Of a DNA stretch of 45,091 nucleotides, positions 23,136 to 31,751 are shown piece by piece. Numbering within the stretch: position 1 is the first letter of the stretch; every line of letters begins with the position of its first letter. Source of the stretch: JBBUX01 sp037445775. Its GTDB lineage: Bacteria > Actinomycetota > Coriobacteriia > Anaerosomatales > PHET01. The DNA lies in assembly GCA_037445775.1 (NCBI GenBank), contig JBBIJX010000009.1:1-45091 (forward strand). The letters run 5' to 3'. Below the pieces are notes generated by a model. It made no database searches. It was not told the DNA's origin and saw nothing but the letters and a program-made list of their open reading frames with translations. A program made the position numbers and the translations under genes.

Positions 23136-24634
23136 GCGTGAGGCCCCGCCGCCGGGATCACGCGATCGTCGCGGTCTACACCGGCAAGGTCATCATCGGG
23201 GTTGGCCTGCTCATGCTAGTGCCGTTTGCCACATCGGTGGCTTTCGGCGAATGGGACACGGCGCTCGACTTCCTCATATCGATCTTTGCGTGCTTCGTGT
23301 TCGGCTTCGGAGCGCAAGCGATCTTCCGGACGGCACGCGACCCGTCGTGGACCCATGGACTCGTCGTGGCGTCCGGCTCGTGGATCTGGGCGACGCTTCT
23401 GGGCGCGCTGCCGCTGTGGCTCTCAGGTCATGCGGGGAGCTACCTCGATGCGATGTTCGACGCCATGAGCGGCTTCACGACGACAGGCCTCTACCTGCTC
23501 CAAGACCTCGACCATGTGAGCCGGGGGATCAACATGTGGCGCCACATCATGACGTACGCGGGCGGTCAGGGCATCGTCGTCATCGCGCTCACGTTCCTGT
23601 TCCGCGGTACGGCGGGTGCCTACAAGATGTATGTGGGTGAAGGCAAGGAGGAGCGCCTCTTGCCGAACGTGGTGCAGACCGCGCGTGCGATCTGGCTGGT
23701 CTCACTCGCGTACCTCGCTGTCGGGACGACGGTGCTGTGGGTGGCCGCGATGTGGCTTGGCGAACGGCCGCTGCGCGCGCTCCTTCAGTCCGCGTGGATC
23801 TTCATGGGGTCGTGGTCGACGGGGGGCTTCGCGCCGCAGTCGTACAACACGATGTGGTACCACTCGCTCACCTTCGAGATCATCTGCATCGTCATCTTTG
23901 TGGCCGGCTCGTTCAACTTCGCTCTGCACTGGGCGGTATGGAAAGGAGACCGGCGCGAGATCGTGCGCAACGTCGAAATCCTGAGCTTCACGGTCACGCT
24001 GAGCGCGTTCACACTGCTCGCGACGTTCTGGCTTGCGAAGTCAGGCGTCTACCCGGATGCGCTCGCGCTGGCGCGCAAGGCGTTCTACCAACTCGTGTCG
24101 GCGCACACGACGACGGGGCTCTCGACGATCTACTCCAAAGCGTTCGTCAGCCAGTGGGGCACCGTAGGCATGCTCGCCGTGACGTTGGCCATGGCGATCG
24201 GCGCCTCCGCGTGCTCGACCGCCGGCGGTATCAAGGGACTCCGCGTCGGGATGATCTTCAAATCGCTCGTGCGGGACGTACGCAAAATGGTGTCGCCGGA
24301 GTCGGCTGCTGTCCGCGGCCGCTACCACCACATCAGGACGGCATCGCTCGACGATGCAGCTTTGCGCGCTGTGCTCACCGTGGTCGTGCTCTACGCGATC
24401 ATGTACGTGCTCTCCGGCGCCCTCGGGGCGCTGTACGGCTACGATCTGTCCAGCGCGCTGTTCGAAGGCGTCTCAGCGAGTTCAAACACCGGGCTGTCCT
24501 GCGGCGTGACCGACCCCTCGATGCCCGGCGTGATGAAGGCGGCCTACATCGTCTTCATGTGGCTTGGGCGACTCGAGTTCATGAGCGTGTTCGCGCTCGC
24601 GGGCTACGCTGTCGCTTCGGTGAGGGGGCGGTGA
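23132..24634 (+). CDS. trkH: TrkH-family potassium uptake channel
   Basis: This 500-residue inner-membrane potassium pore has four M-P-M repeats. Filter-type loops are visible: DAMSGFTTTGLYL, WSTGGFAPQS, SAHTTTGLSTIYS and EGVSASSNTGLSCG, each with the conserved Gly preceded by Thr or Asn. ACSTAGGIKGLRVGMI is a conserved helix break of the Trk/Ktr family. GTG at 23132 overlaps the stop of the 54-residue gene; an in-frame GTG at 23126 is an alternative. With the two RCK subunits encoded upstream it should form a regulated potassium uptake system. Confidence 0.94.
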   Translation: MSVRPRRRDHAIVAVYTGKVIIGVGLLMLVPFATSVAFGEWDTALDFLISIFACFVFGFGAQAIFRTARDPSWTHGLVVASGSWIWATLLGALPLWLSGHAGSYLDAMFDAMSGFTTTGLYLLQDLDHVSRGINMWRHIMTYAGGQGIVVIALTFLFRGTAGAYKMYVGEGKEERLLPNVVQTARAIWLVSLAYLAVGTTVLWVAAMWLGERPLRALLQSAWIFMGSWSTGGFAPQSYNTMWYHSLTFEIICIVIFVAGSFNFALHWAVWKGDRREIVRNVEILSFTVTLSAFTLLATFWLAKSGVYPDALALARKAFYQLVSAHTTTGLSTIYSKAFVSQWGTVGMLAVTLAMAIGASACSTAGGIKGLRVGMIFKSLVRDVRKMVSPESAAVRGRYHHIRTASLDDAALRAVLTVVVLYAIMYVLSGALGALYGYDLSSALFEGVSASSNTGLSCGVTDPSMPGVMKAAYIVFMWLGRLEFMSVFALAGYAVASVRGR

Positions 24635-25215
24635 TGAAGCGCTCAGCGCAGCCGACTGCCGTGACGATTCTCACTATCGGGCTGGCTCTGCTGTTCGCGA
24701 CCCCGGCGTTGGCGATCGGCGCGACCGGTACCGAGCCAGTCGGGAGCGCCACCCTCGTCGACCGGCCCGCTGCCTACGACGGGAGCAGGGTCGACTTCGA
24801 AGGTGAGGCGATCGCGGCCCCGATGCCGCGCGCGGGTGGCACGTGGCTGCACCTCAACGACGATGCGTACGCTCGGTCGCACGTGCTGGAGGGAGCCGGG
24901 CTGGGCGGCTACAACTCGGGGATGCCGGTGTGGGTCCCCGGCGAAGGGGCGGCGGCCGTGAAGACGTTCGGCGATCATCGCCACGTCGGAGACCTTGTTC
25001 GCGTGAGCGGCACGTTCAACGCCGCGTGCGCCGAGCACGGCGGTGACATGGACATCCACGCCACTGAGCTCGTTGTGAGCGCTCCCGGACGCCGCGTGCA
25101 CGATCCCGTCGACCCATGGAAGCTGCCCGCCGTGGTCGTGATGGGGCTGCTGGCGGGAGTGGCATTCTTCGCTGAGCGCCGCGCCGGTCGTCACGAACGG
25201 ACCGGACTGAGCTGA
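24634..25215 (+). CDS. Exported single-domain protein, C-terminal membrane anchor
   Basis: This 193-residue protein begins with a signal peptide (about 1-27, ending ATPALAIG). The exported domain (GSATLVDRPAAYDGSRVDFEGEAIAAP...GTWLHLNDDA...VGDLVRVSGTFNAAC) has the alternating pattern of an OB-fold, as in the tRNA_anti-like/NirD-type domains that binding proteins often carry. It ends with one membrane helix (about 165-181) and a basic tail. The ATG overlaps the trkH stop by one base (TGATG), so it is expressed with the potassium system, but I cannot say whether it takes part. The frame upstream is a shadow of trkH. Confidence 0.65.
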   Translation: MKRSAQPTAVTILTIGLALLFATPALAIGATGTEPVGSATLVDRPAAYDGSRVDFEGEAIAAPMPRAGGTWLHLNDDAYARSHVLEGAGLGGYNSGMPVWVPGEGAAAVKTFGDHRHVGDLVRVSGTFNAACAEHGGDMDIHATELVVSAPGRRVHDPVDPWKLPAVVVMGLLAGVAFFAERRAGRHERTGLS

Positions 25216-25263
25216 CAGCGGGCTGGGGGACGGCGGGGCAGCGCGTGCGGCGGAAGGCGGCGG

Positions 25264-25292
25264 TTGTCGCGGGTCGGGCCACGGTTTACACT
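25264..25292 (+). promoter_or_regulatory. Predicted promoter of tRNA-Gly
   Basis: TTGTCG (25264-25269) and TACACT (25287-25292) are 17 bases apart, and the tRNA starts ten bases after the -10. Confidence 0.6.
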
Positions 25293-25302
25293 GGCGCGGC
25301 AC

Positions 25303-25377
25303 GCGGGTGTAGTTCAATGGTAGAGCGTCAGCTTCCCAAGCTGAAAGTTGCCGGTTCGAGTCCGGTCACCCGCTCCA
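25303..25377 (+). tRNA. tRNA-Gly (anticodon CCC)
   Basis: The acceptor arm GCGGGTG pairs with CACCCGC. The D arm, an anticodon stem TCAGC/GCTGA with loop TTCCCAA (anticodon CCC) and a T arm GCCGG-TTCGAGT-CCGGT are all intact. The discriminator T is followed by an encoded CCA at 25375-25377. It decodes GGG. Confidence 0.95.
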
Positions 25378-25508
25378 TCGCCCGCTCCGACGGCCGCCGG
25401 CATGGCGGCCGTTCTGCGCTATCAGGCAGGAATCCAGGGACCGGTGTCGAACATGTGTTCGTATCGGCCCCTGTGTCTCGCGCCCCACCGTCGAGGTGGG
25501 TGTCTGTC

Positions 25509-26765
25509 ATGCGTTGCTGTCGGATCATGCTTGCGGTCTTCGTTAGCGCTTCGCTCATGGGGCCATGCGCAGCGGGAGCGGTTCCAGCCGGAGCGCCGGT
25601 AGTCCTCGCGTTCGGGGCAACCTACGCCAGGCCTGACGGTGCTACTGCGGTCCACCGCGGCGTTGACGTCGCATGCGACGAGGGCGACGCGGTAACGTCC
25701 CTGCTTGACGGTGAGGTGTCGTTCGTGGGCCGCGTGCCGTCGGCGGCGGGCGGAACCATGCTTGCGGTGTCCGTCCGGGCCGGCGACGACGTTGTCACGC
25801 TCTCCCCGCTTGACTCTGCCGTAGTGGTGAAGGGGGACGCGGTCCACCGTGGCCAGATCCTGGGAACAGTGGCTGCGGAAGGCGACCCCTCCAGCCCGGC
25901 GCCGCACGTCCACGTGAGCTTCCGGCGGCAAGGGGCCTACCTCGATCCCGCGCCTCTCTTGCCCGCCGCAGCTGTCAGCGAGTCCCCGCAGGCGCTGGGC
26001 GGCGCGGCTGACGCAGGGACGATCACGAGCCCGGCTCCACGTGAGGTCGCCTCCGAACTCGTTGTCAGCGGACCGCAGCCGGCGCCTGTGCCGGTGGCGT
26101 CACCAGCTCCCGCGCTCGCGCCTGTGCCTGCCCCGGCCCCCGCAGTGTCGCCGGCGCCTGTCGGCGCTCCGCTCGCGCCCACGCTCGAGAGCCCCGGTAT
26201 GGAGCAGGCCGCGTCGAGCGCAGACGCCGGTGAATCGCGCGAGAGCGTTAACGTGCCCGTTCGTGCCGGGGCAGGCTTGCCCGCCTTCGTGACCGAAGGC
26301 CCCGGGGCGATCCCTGCTGCCGCAGGAGCATCGGCGTTCACGCCCGTCAGGCGAGTGAGCCCCCTTGCCGGCGCGTTGTCGTCCGTGCAGCGGTGGCTCG
26401 GCGGCCCGGCGCGCAACGCTCAGGACGTGCAACCGCTGGCGGGGTTCGACACCGCCACGACCGCGCCGCTCACGCGAGATCGCCCGGCGCGCGCCTCCTC
26501 GCCGTCAACAAAGCACGCCACGACGGTTCCTCGACGCGTCGCGTCACCGTTGGCGGCTGCAGCTCTCGTGGCGGCGCTGCTCGCCGCCGGACTTCTGCTC
26601 ACGCGCCGTGTCGTCGAGCGCCGAATCCAGTCGAATCCGCCCGTGTCACACCGGCTTGGGATGATGTTGCAGCACCTGCGGGCCGGTGATACACTCTGCG
26701 GGCTCACATCCTGCTCCGGGCTTCTGCCTTCACAGTCCCGGGGCCGCTTAGCCCAGAGGAGGTGA
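25509..26765 (+). CDS. M23-family (LytM-like) peptidase with Pro/Ala linker and C-terminal anchor
   Basis: This 418-residue envelope protein starts with a signal peptide (about 1-26). The M23 domain (about 30-155) keeps the zinc ligands: HRGVD (His and Asp) and the HxH pair in APHVHVSF. It may therefore be an active glycyl/peptide endopeptidase on peptidoglycan or its proteins. A long Pro/Ala/Val-rich, low-complexity linker (about 160-340) follows. A C-terminal membrane helix (about 358-377) is followed by a basic tail. GAGGTGG lies upstream of the ATG. The rpsF promoter overlaps its 3' end and rpsF begins four bases after it. Confidence 0.8.
   Translation: MRCCRIMLAVFVSASLMGPCAAGAVPAGAPVVLAFGATYARPDGATAVHRGVDVACDEGDAVTSLLDGEVSFVGRVPSAAGGTMLAVSVRAGDDVVTLSPLDSAVVVKGDAVHRGQILGTVAAEGDPSSPAPHVHVSFRRQGAYLDPAPLLPAAAVSESPQALGGAADAGTITSPAPREVASELVVSGPQPAPVPVASPAPALAPVPAPAPAVSPAPVGAPLAPTLESPGMEQAASSADAGESRESVNVPVRAGAGLPAFVTEGPGAIPAAAGASAFTPVRRVSPLAGALSSVQRWLGGPARNAQDVQPLAGFDTATTAPLTRDRPARASSPSTKHATTVPRRVASPLAAAALVAALLAAGLLLTRRVVERRIQSNPPVSHRLGMMLQHLRAGDTLCGLTSCSGLLPSQSRGRLAQRR
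26667..26695 (+). promoter_or_regulatory. Predicted promoter of the rpsF operon
   Basis: TTGCAG (26667-26672) and TACACT (26690-26695) have a 17-base spacer. The element lies inside the end of the M23 peptidase gene, 75 bases before rpsF. Confidence 0.6.
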
Positions 26766-26769
26766 CATC

Positions 26770-27063
26770 GTGAAGGCTTATGAACTGCTGCTTCTGCTCA
26801 ATCCCTCTCTCGACGAGGAGTCCCGCGCTGCCGTTCTGGACAAGGTCCAGGACGTGATAGCTGCGGACGGGGGCGTGGTGGACAACGTCGACGCCTGGGG
26901 GAAGCGCAAGCTCGCCTTCGAGCTCGACAAGCTGAGCGAGGGCGACTACACGCTCATCGACTTCCACACCCAGCCGGCTGCCATCGCCGAGTTGGACCGG
27001 GTGCTGCACATCACCGATCCCGTGGTCCGCTACATGCTCGTGCGTCGCGAGGACAAGGAATAG
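26770..27063 (+). CDS. rpsF: Small ribosomal subunit protein bS6
   Basis: This 97-residue bS6 binds the central domain of 16S rRNA together with bS18, encoded two genes on. It shows the family start MKAYELLLLLNPSLDEE, VDNVDAWGKRKLAFELDK in the middle and LHITDPVVRYMLVRRE near the end. The GTG start has GAGGAGGTG upstream. Order rpsF-ssb-rpsR-rplI-dnaB is the widely conserved bacterial arrangement. Confidence 0.97.
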   Translation: MKAYELLLLLNPSLDEESRAAVLDKVQDVIAADGGVVDNVDAWGKRKLAFELDKLSEGDYTLIDFHTQPAAIAELDRVLHITDPVVRYMLVRREDKE

Positions 27064-27135
27064 TCCCAGCGAGCAGCGGCATCTCGCGGACCGGGTGGTG
27101 CCCGTATCCGTGAATCGTACGAAGGTGGTTTCAAG

Positions 27136-27561
27136 ATGAGCATCAACAGAGTCGTCATAACGGGCAACCTCACGCGTGACCCCGAGCTGCGTGCCACTCC
27201 GAGCGGCATGTCCGTTCTCAAGATGGGCATCGCCGTCAACGATAGGCGCAAGAACCCGCAGTCGGGCGAGTGGGAGGAGATCGCCAACTTCTTTGACGTG
27301 ACCGTGTTCGGCCAGCGCGGCGAGTCGCTGTCGCGCTTCCTCTCGAAGGGCAGCAAGATCGCGGTTGAGGGCAAGTTGCGCTGGAGTCAGTGGGAGACCA
27401 AGGAAGGCGACAAGCGCAGCAAGGTCGAGATCATCGCCGACGACATTGAGTTCCTGTCGACACGCGGTGAGGGCGGTGGGCCGGGTGGCTACGCGCCTCC
27501 TGCGGCCGCCCCTGCTTCTGATGACAAGCCCGAGACGTTCGAAGACGACATCCCGTTCTGA
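27136..27561 (+). CDS. ssb: Single-stranded DNA-binding protein
   Basis: This 141-residue SSB has an OB fold from INRVVITGNLTRDPELR through WEEIANFFDVTVFGQRGE and SKIAVEGKLRWSQWE. A short Gly/Pro/Ala linker follows, and then the acidic protein-interaction tip EDDIPF. It coats single-stranded DNA and recruits repair and replication partners through that tip. GAAGGTGG lies upstream of the ATG. It is located between rpsF and rpsR as usual. Confidence 0.97.
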   Translation: MSINRVVITGNLTRDPELRATPSGMSVLKMGIAVNDRRKNPQSGEWEEIANFFDVTVFGQRGESLSRFLSKGSKIAVEGKLRWSQWETKEGDKRSKVEIIADDIEFLSTRGEGGGPGGYAPPAAAPASDDKPETFEDDIPF

Positions 27562-27631
27562 CGAACCACCCCGCCCGAAAGGGCGCCTATTCGAGTCCCG
27601 CGATTGTTTTGCGGAAGGAGGGTCAAAGAGC

Positions 27632-27889
27632 ATGTCCGATCACGGTCGCAAGCCCAAGCGCAAGTACTGCCAGTTCTGCAAGGACCGCGTTGAGTACATC
27701 GACTACAAGGATTCGCAGATGCTGCGCAAGTTCATGACCGACCGCGGCAAGATCAAGCCTCGCCGCGTGTCCGGCAATTGCGCGCAGCACCAGCACAAGC
27801 TGTCCACCGCCATCAAGCGAGCGCGCGAGATGGCGCTGCTGCCTTACGCCGTACCCGTTGTGAGCGGGCGCATCGGCAGGGGCCGCTAG
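27632..27889 (+). CDS. rpsR: Small ribosomal subunit protein bS18
   Basis: This 85-residue bS18 binds 16S rRNA beside bS6. It includes KYCQFCKDRVEYIDYKD, FMTDRGKIKPRRVSGNCAQHQ and AIKRAREMALLPY. The Cys-pair and the later Cys/His form the zinc site of the C+ type bS18, unlike zinc-free paralogues. A strong GGAAGGAGGG site lies upstream of the ATG. The frame extends upstream inside ssb, but that part is not homologous. Confidence 0.97.
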   Translation: MSDHGRKPKRKYCQFCKDRVEYIDYKDSQMLRKFMTDRGKIKPRRVSGNCAQHQHKLSTAIKRAREMALLPYAVPVVSGRIGRGR

Positions 27890-27915
27890 TCCCGCCGCAT
27901 CACGGAGGAGAAGCT

Positions 27916-28548
27916 ATGAAGGTCATCCTGACTCAGGAGCTCAAGGGCCGTGGCGGCGAGGGCGACGTCATCGACGTGGCCCGCGGCTTCGCGGTCAACT
28001 ACCTGCTGCCTCGCAAGATCGCCATCGAGGCGACGCCGGGGAACCTCAAGCAGCTTGAGCAGCGTTTGCACAACATCAAGAAGCGTGAGGACGCGCGCGT
28101 CGACGGCGCCGGCTCGCTTGCGTCCGCCCTTGAGGGCAAGACGGTCACCATCGCGGCGAAGGTCGGTGAGGAGGGCCGCCTGTTCGGCTCGGTCACCGCG
28201 CCCATGATTCACGAGGCTATCCTTGAGCAACTCGGGGTGGACGTCGACCGTCGCCGCATCGAGACGCACGGCCACATCAAGGATGTCGGGGCGCACGTCG
28301 TCGACGTCTCGATCTACCGCGACATCCGCGCGCAGCTCACCGTGGACGTCGTTGCCGAAGGGACCCCGGTTCCCGCCGTGCAGCCCAAGGAGGCGGTTGA
28401 GCCTGTCGAAGAGGTCGCCGTTGACGAGGCGCCCGGCGACGAGTTCGGCGCGTCCGATGAGGCCGTCACGACCGAGGCCGCAGAGGCCGAGGGTGTCGAC
28501 GACGAGTCCGACGCTCCAGAAGAGGCCGCGGAGTCAACCGAGGCCTGA
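27916..28548 (+). CDS. rplI: Large ribosomal subunit protein bL9 with acidic C-terminal extension
   Basis: bL9 binds 23S rRNA near the L1 stalk and helps keep reading frame. The N-terminal domain (VILTQELKGRGGEGDVIDVARGFAVNYLLPR) and the C-terminal domain (FGSVTAPMIHEAI...HGHIKDVGAHVVDV) are normal and end near residue 150. The protein is 210 residues, about 60 longer than usual, and the extra part is nearly all Glu, Asp, Ala and Val. This tail is probably disordered. GGAGGAG lies upstream of the ATG. Confidence 0.95.
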   Translation: MKVILTQELKGRGGEGDVIDVARGFAVNYLLPRKIAIEATPGNLKQLEQRLHNIKKREDARVDGAGSLASALEGKTVTIAAKVGEEGRLFGSVTAPMIHEAILEQLGVDVDRRRIETHGHIKDVGAHVVDVSIYRDIRAQLTVDVVAEGTPVPAVQPKEAVEPVEEVAVDEAPGDEFGASDEAVTTEAAEAEGVDDESDAPEEAAESTEA

Positions 28549-28565
28549 TCGTCTGTGCCCCTGAC

Positions 28566-28587
28566 CCGGAGCGTCTCGTGGCTCCGG
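28566..28587 (+). terminator. Terminator-like hairpin after rplI
   Basis: CCGGAGC (28566-28572) pairs with GCTCCGG (28581-28587) around an eight-base loop; no strong T tract follows, so termination may be weak or factor-assisted. Confidence 0.5.
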
Positions 28588-28709
28588 TCATACAGCGAAT
28601 CAGAGGAGCCGCCTCGAACCTAGGGGCGGTTCTTCGCGATTCTCACTCCTCCCTTCAGTCCGGAGAGACGCGTGCCCGCGCTCGACCGGCGCATTGTTCT
28701 GTGGATGAA

Positions 28710-28754
28710 GTGGACAACCGGGGTTCCCGCAGTATGGCTGCGGGAGTTGTCCAC
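28710..28754. repeat. Nested inverted repeat with DnaA-box-like arms
   Basis: The outer arms GTGGACAAC (28710-28718) and GTTGTCCAC (28746-28754) flank an inner stem CCCGCAG/CTGCGGG (28726-28732 and 28738-28744). The outer arms contain TTGTCCAC, close to the actinobacterial DnaA box TTGTCCACA. TGTGGATGA lies just upstream. The element is 109 bases before dnaB. Confidence 0.55.
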
Positions 28755-28862
28755 CATGGGCTGTGGAGCGTGTCGAACGTGACGGGCGGTGTCACCCCAC
28801 GGCGCTATGATGACGGTGTCGGCCCGTGACGGGCCGCAGGGACACGCGAGCGAAGGACCCCT

Positions 28863-30233
28863 ATGGCAGACACAGTCAGCCTCGACGCGTCGCCGCGTCA
28901 GGCAGATCGCATTCCACCACACAGCATGGAGGCCGAGCAGGCGGTACTCGGCTCGATGCTCCTTTCGCCCGAGGCCGTCGAGGGCACGTTGAGCATGCTC
29001 GTCTCGACCGATTTCTACCGCCCGGCACACGCGCGGATCTTCACCGCCATGAGTGAGCTGCAGAACCGGTCCGTCCCGGTCGATCACCTGTCCGTCGCCG
29101 ACCGGCTTGAGACGTCGGGACAGCTTGAAGCAGCCGGCGGGCGTGCCTATCTGCTCGACCTGTCGGGCGCGGTCCCCACCACGGCGAACTGGCCGCGCTA
29201 CGCCGAGATCGTGCAGCGGACCTCGATGCTGCGCCAGCTCATCGGCGCCGCGACTGAGATCGTGGCACTCGGTTACGACGCGCCGGATGACATGGGCAGG
29301 GTCGTCGAGGACGCGGAGCGGCTGATCTTCCAAGTCACGAACCGCCGCGTGACGAGCAACTTCCGCGAGATCAACGAACTGCTGATGCTCTCGTTCAAGC
29401 AGCTCGAAGAGCTTTACGAGAGCAAGCGTCCCATCACCGGGGTGCCCACTGGTTTTCGTGACATCGACCGCACGCTCGCCGGCCTTCACCCGGGAGACCT
29501 CATCATCCTTGCGGCCCGTCCGTCAGTGGGCAAGACCGCGCTCGCGCTCAACGTTGCGGTCAATGCCGCGAAAGACGGAGCGGCGGCGGCGGTCTTCTCG
29601 CTCGAGATGTCATCAGAACAACTCGTCCAGCGCGTGCTCTGTTCTGAGGCGCGCATCAACCTCCAGGATGTGCGCACCGGGCGCCTCAAGGACGAGGACT
29701 GGCACGGCGTGCACGTCGCGATGGGGCGCTTGGCGGGTCTGGACTTCTGGGTCGATGACACCCCTGCGATCTCCATCCTGGAGGTTCGCGCGAAGGCCCG
29801 GCGTCAGCTCAAGGACAAGCCGCGAGGGCTCATCATCGTCGACTACCTGCAGCTAATGCAGCCGCAAGGGCGTCGCAGTGAGAACCGCCAGGTCGAGATC
29901 GCCGAGATATCGCGAGGGCTCAAGATTCTCGCCAAGGAACTCAAGGTGCCGGTGCTCGCGCTCTCGCAGCTGTCGCGCGCCGTGGAGCAGCGCACCGGTA
30001 AGCGTCCGCAACTCTCGGACCTGCGCGAATCCGGTGCGATTGAGCAGGATGCCGATGTCGTCATGTTCATCGACCGCGTAACGGATCCCACATCGCAGGG
30101 CGAGGAGGGGCGTCCGGCTCCGGGCATGGCAGAGGTGATCATCGCGAAGCACCGCAACGGCCCGCTGGGCAAGGCCGATCTGGTGTTCATGGAGCGCATC
30201 ACGAAGTTCTCAGACCCTGAGACGAGGCTGTAG
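28863..30233 (+). CDS. dnaB: Replicative DNA helicase DnaB
   Basis: This 456-residue hexameric helicase unwinds DNA ahead of the replication fork. The N-terminal helical domain starts PHSMEAEQAVLGSMLLS. A linker with TGVPTGFRDIDRTLAGLHPGDLIILAARPSVGKTA (Walker A in ARPSVGKTA) opens the RecA-like domain. Walker B appears in LIIVDYLQLMQP, followed by LSQLSRAVEQRTGKRPQLSDLRESGAIEQDADVV. No intein is present. GAAGGA precedes the ATG. The region upstream carries DnaA-box-like sequences. Confidence 0.97.
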   Translation: MADTVSLDASPRQADRIPPHSMEAEQAVLGSMLLSPEAVEGTLSMLVSTDFYRPAHARIFTAMSELQNRSVPVDHLSVADRLETSGQLEAAGGRAYLLDLSGAVPTTANWPRYAEIVQRTSMLRQLIGAATEIVALGYDAPDDMGRVVEDAERLIFQVTNRRVTSNFREINELLMLSFKQLEELYESKRPITGVPTGFRDIDRTLAGLHPGDLIILAARPSVGKTALALNVAVNAAKDGAAAAVFSLEMSSEQLVQRVLCSEARINLQDVRTGRLKDEDWHGVHVAMGRLAGLDFWVDDTPAISILEVRAKARRQLKDKPRGLIIVDYLQLMQPQGRRSENRQVEIAEISRGLKILAKELKVPVLALSQLSRAVEQRTGKRPQLSDLRESGAIEQDADVVMFIDRVTDPTSQGEEGRPAPGMAEVIIAKHRNGPLGKADLVFMERITKFSDPETRL

Positions 30234-30316
30234 CCCCCGGTCCGTGCCGCGCGCGGGTATCATCACTGGCGTCACAGGGACACGGCTTGTCTCCGTTGGT
30301 CGAAGGGCACCGGCGC

Positions 30317-31687
30317 GTGGACGCTCGCTATGACGTGATCATCGTCGGCGCCGGCCCAGCCGGCATCTTCGCCGCACTCGAGCTCACGCGGCGCTCGGCT
30401 GCGCGCATCCTGATGGTGGAAAAGGGCCATGCCATCGCACGGCGGCGGTGCCCTGCGCGCGAAACCGCATGTGTGGGTTGCCGCTCGTGCGACATCATGA
30501 CCGGGTGGGGCGGCGCCGGCGCATTCTCTGACGGCAAGCTCACGCTGACCTCGGAGGTGGGGGGCTGGCTGCCGGAGTACGTCGATGCGGCCAGCCTCAG
30601 CGATCTGCTCGCCTACTCGGATCAGCTGTGGCTCGAGTTCGGCGCGACTCGCGAGGTTCACGAGCCGGATGACGCCACTGCGGCCGAACTCCAGCGCGAG
30701 GCGGCTCTCGCGGGCATGAAGCTCGTCCCGATGCGCATCCGGCACCTGGGCACCGATCGCTCTCCGGAGGTGCTCGACGAGATGCGCATCTACCTCGAGG
30801 GGCGCGGTCTTGATATCCGGACGGATACCCGTGCGGTGCGTATCCTCGCGGATTCAGGGCGCGTCACCGGTGTCGAGCTCGATGACGGGACCGTCGCGGC
30901 AGCCGGCGTGGTGATCGCGGCACCGGGTCGCGAGGGGGCCGACTGGCTTGCCGAACAAGCGCAGGCGTTGTCGATCCCGCTCACGAACAACGCTGTCGAT
31001 ATCGGCGTGCGTGTCGAGTGCCCGGCGCCAGTCATGGAAAGACTCACCACACCGCTGTACGAGGCGAAGCTCGTCTACCGCACCACGTCGTTCGGCGATT
31101 CGGTGCGCACCTTCTGCATGAATCCGTACGGCGAGGTCACGACCGAGAGCTATGGCGACGTCGTCACCGTGAACGGTCACAGCTTCGCGCAGACGAAGAC
31201 GGGCTACACGAACTTCGCTGTGCTCGTGAGCCAGCGCTTCACCGAGCCCTTCCGCGACCCGATCACGTACGGGCGATCGATCGCCAAGCTCGCGAACCTT
31301 CTGGGCGATGGAATCCTCCTGCAGCGCTACCACGATCTCAAGTCCGGCCGACGCTCGACTCCCGAGCGCATCGCCCAAGGAGGTGCCGAGCCAACACTTG
31401 CAGGTGCGACACCCGGCGATCTCTCGTGCGTCTTGCCGTATCGCCACCTCACCGACATCGTCGAGTTCCTCGAGACCCTCGACTATCTAGTGCCCGGCAT
31501 TGCCGGTCCGAGCACATTGCTCTACGGAGTCGAGGTCAAGTTCTACTCGTCTCGTGTAGAGGTTGATCGCGATCTGATGACGCCGGTGGAGGGGCTGTAC
31601 GCGATCGGGGACGGCGCGGGTATCACACGCGGCCTCTTGCAGGCGGGCGCGAGCGGCATCCTCGCCGCTCAGGCGGTCGCACGGTAG
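30317..31687 (+). CDS. FAD-dependent dehydrogenase (COG2509-type)
   Basis: This 456-residue flavoprotein has an N-terminal FAD-binding Rossmann fold (DVIIVGAGPAGIFAALEL, with the acidic ribose-binding end at MVEKG). The segment CVGCRSCDIMTGWGGAGAFSDGKLTL follows and is characteristic of uncharacterised FAD dehydrogenases. A C-terminal FAD segment YAIGDGAGITRGLLQAGASG completes it. The CVGCRSC cysteines could bind a metal or cluster. The substrate is unknown. The frame opens at 30287, but GTG at 30317 has GAAGGG nine bases upstream and precedes the Rossmann strand. A -10-like TATCAT lies at 30258-30263. Confidence 0.82.
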   Translation: MDARYDVIIVGAGPAGIFAALELTRRSAARILMVEKGHAIARRRCPARETACVGCRSCDIMTGWGGAGAFSDGKLTLTSEVGGWLPEYVDAASLSDLLAYSDQLWLEFGATREVHEPDDATAAELQREAALAGMKLVPMRIRHLGTDRSPEVLDEMRIYLEGRGLDIRTDTRAVRILADSGRVTGVELDDGTVAAAGVVIAAPGREGADWLAEQAQALSIPLTNNAVDIGVRVECPAPVMERLTTPLYEAKLVYRTTSFGDSVRTFCMNPYGEVTTESYGDVVTVNGHSFAQTKTGYTNFAVLVSQRFTEPFRDPITYGRSIAKLANLLGDGILLQRYHDLKSGRRSTPERIAQGGAEPTLAGATPGDLSCVLPYRHLTDIVEFLETLDYLVPGIAGPSTLLYGVEVKFYSSRVEVDRDLMTPVEGLYAIGDGAGITRGLLQAGASGILAAQAVAR

Positions 31688-31751
31688 GGCGCCGCATCGA
31701 CGGGAAACAAACACCCTGTCCACTGATCCGCGAATCTCCGAGGTGAGCGCG

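Larger units (their letters stand above)
28549..28862. other. 314-base intergenic region upstream of dnaB
   Basis: It holds a terminator-like hairpin (28566-28587), a cluster of sequences like actinobacterial DnaA boxes with a nested inverted repeat (28700-28770), and TATGAT at 28806-28811 as a possible dnaB -10. Short open frames across it have no ribosome site or recognisable product. Confidence 0.55.

Noticed and set aside
28578..28829. 83-residue frame between rplI and dnaB
   Set aside because: It runs through the terminator-like hairpin and the DnaA-box-like repeat and has no ribosome site or recognisable product.
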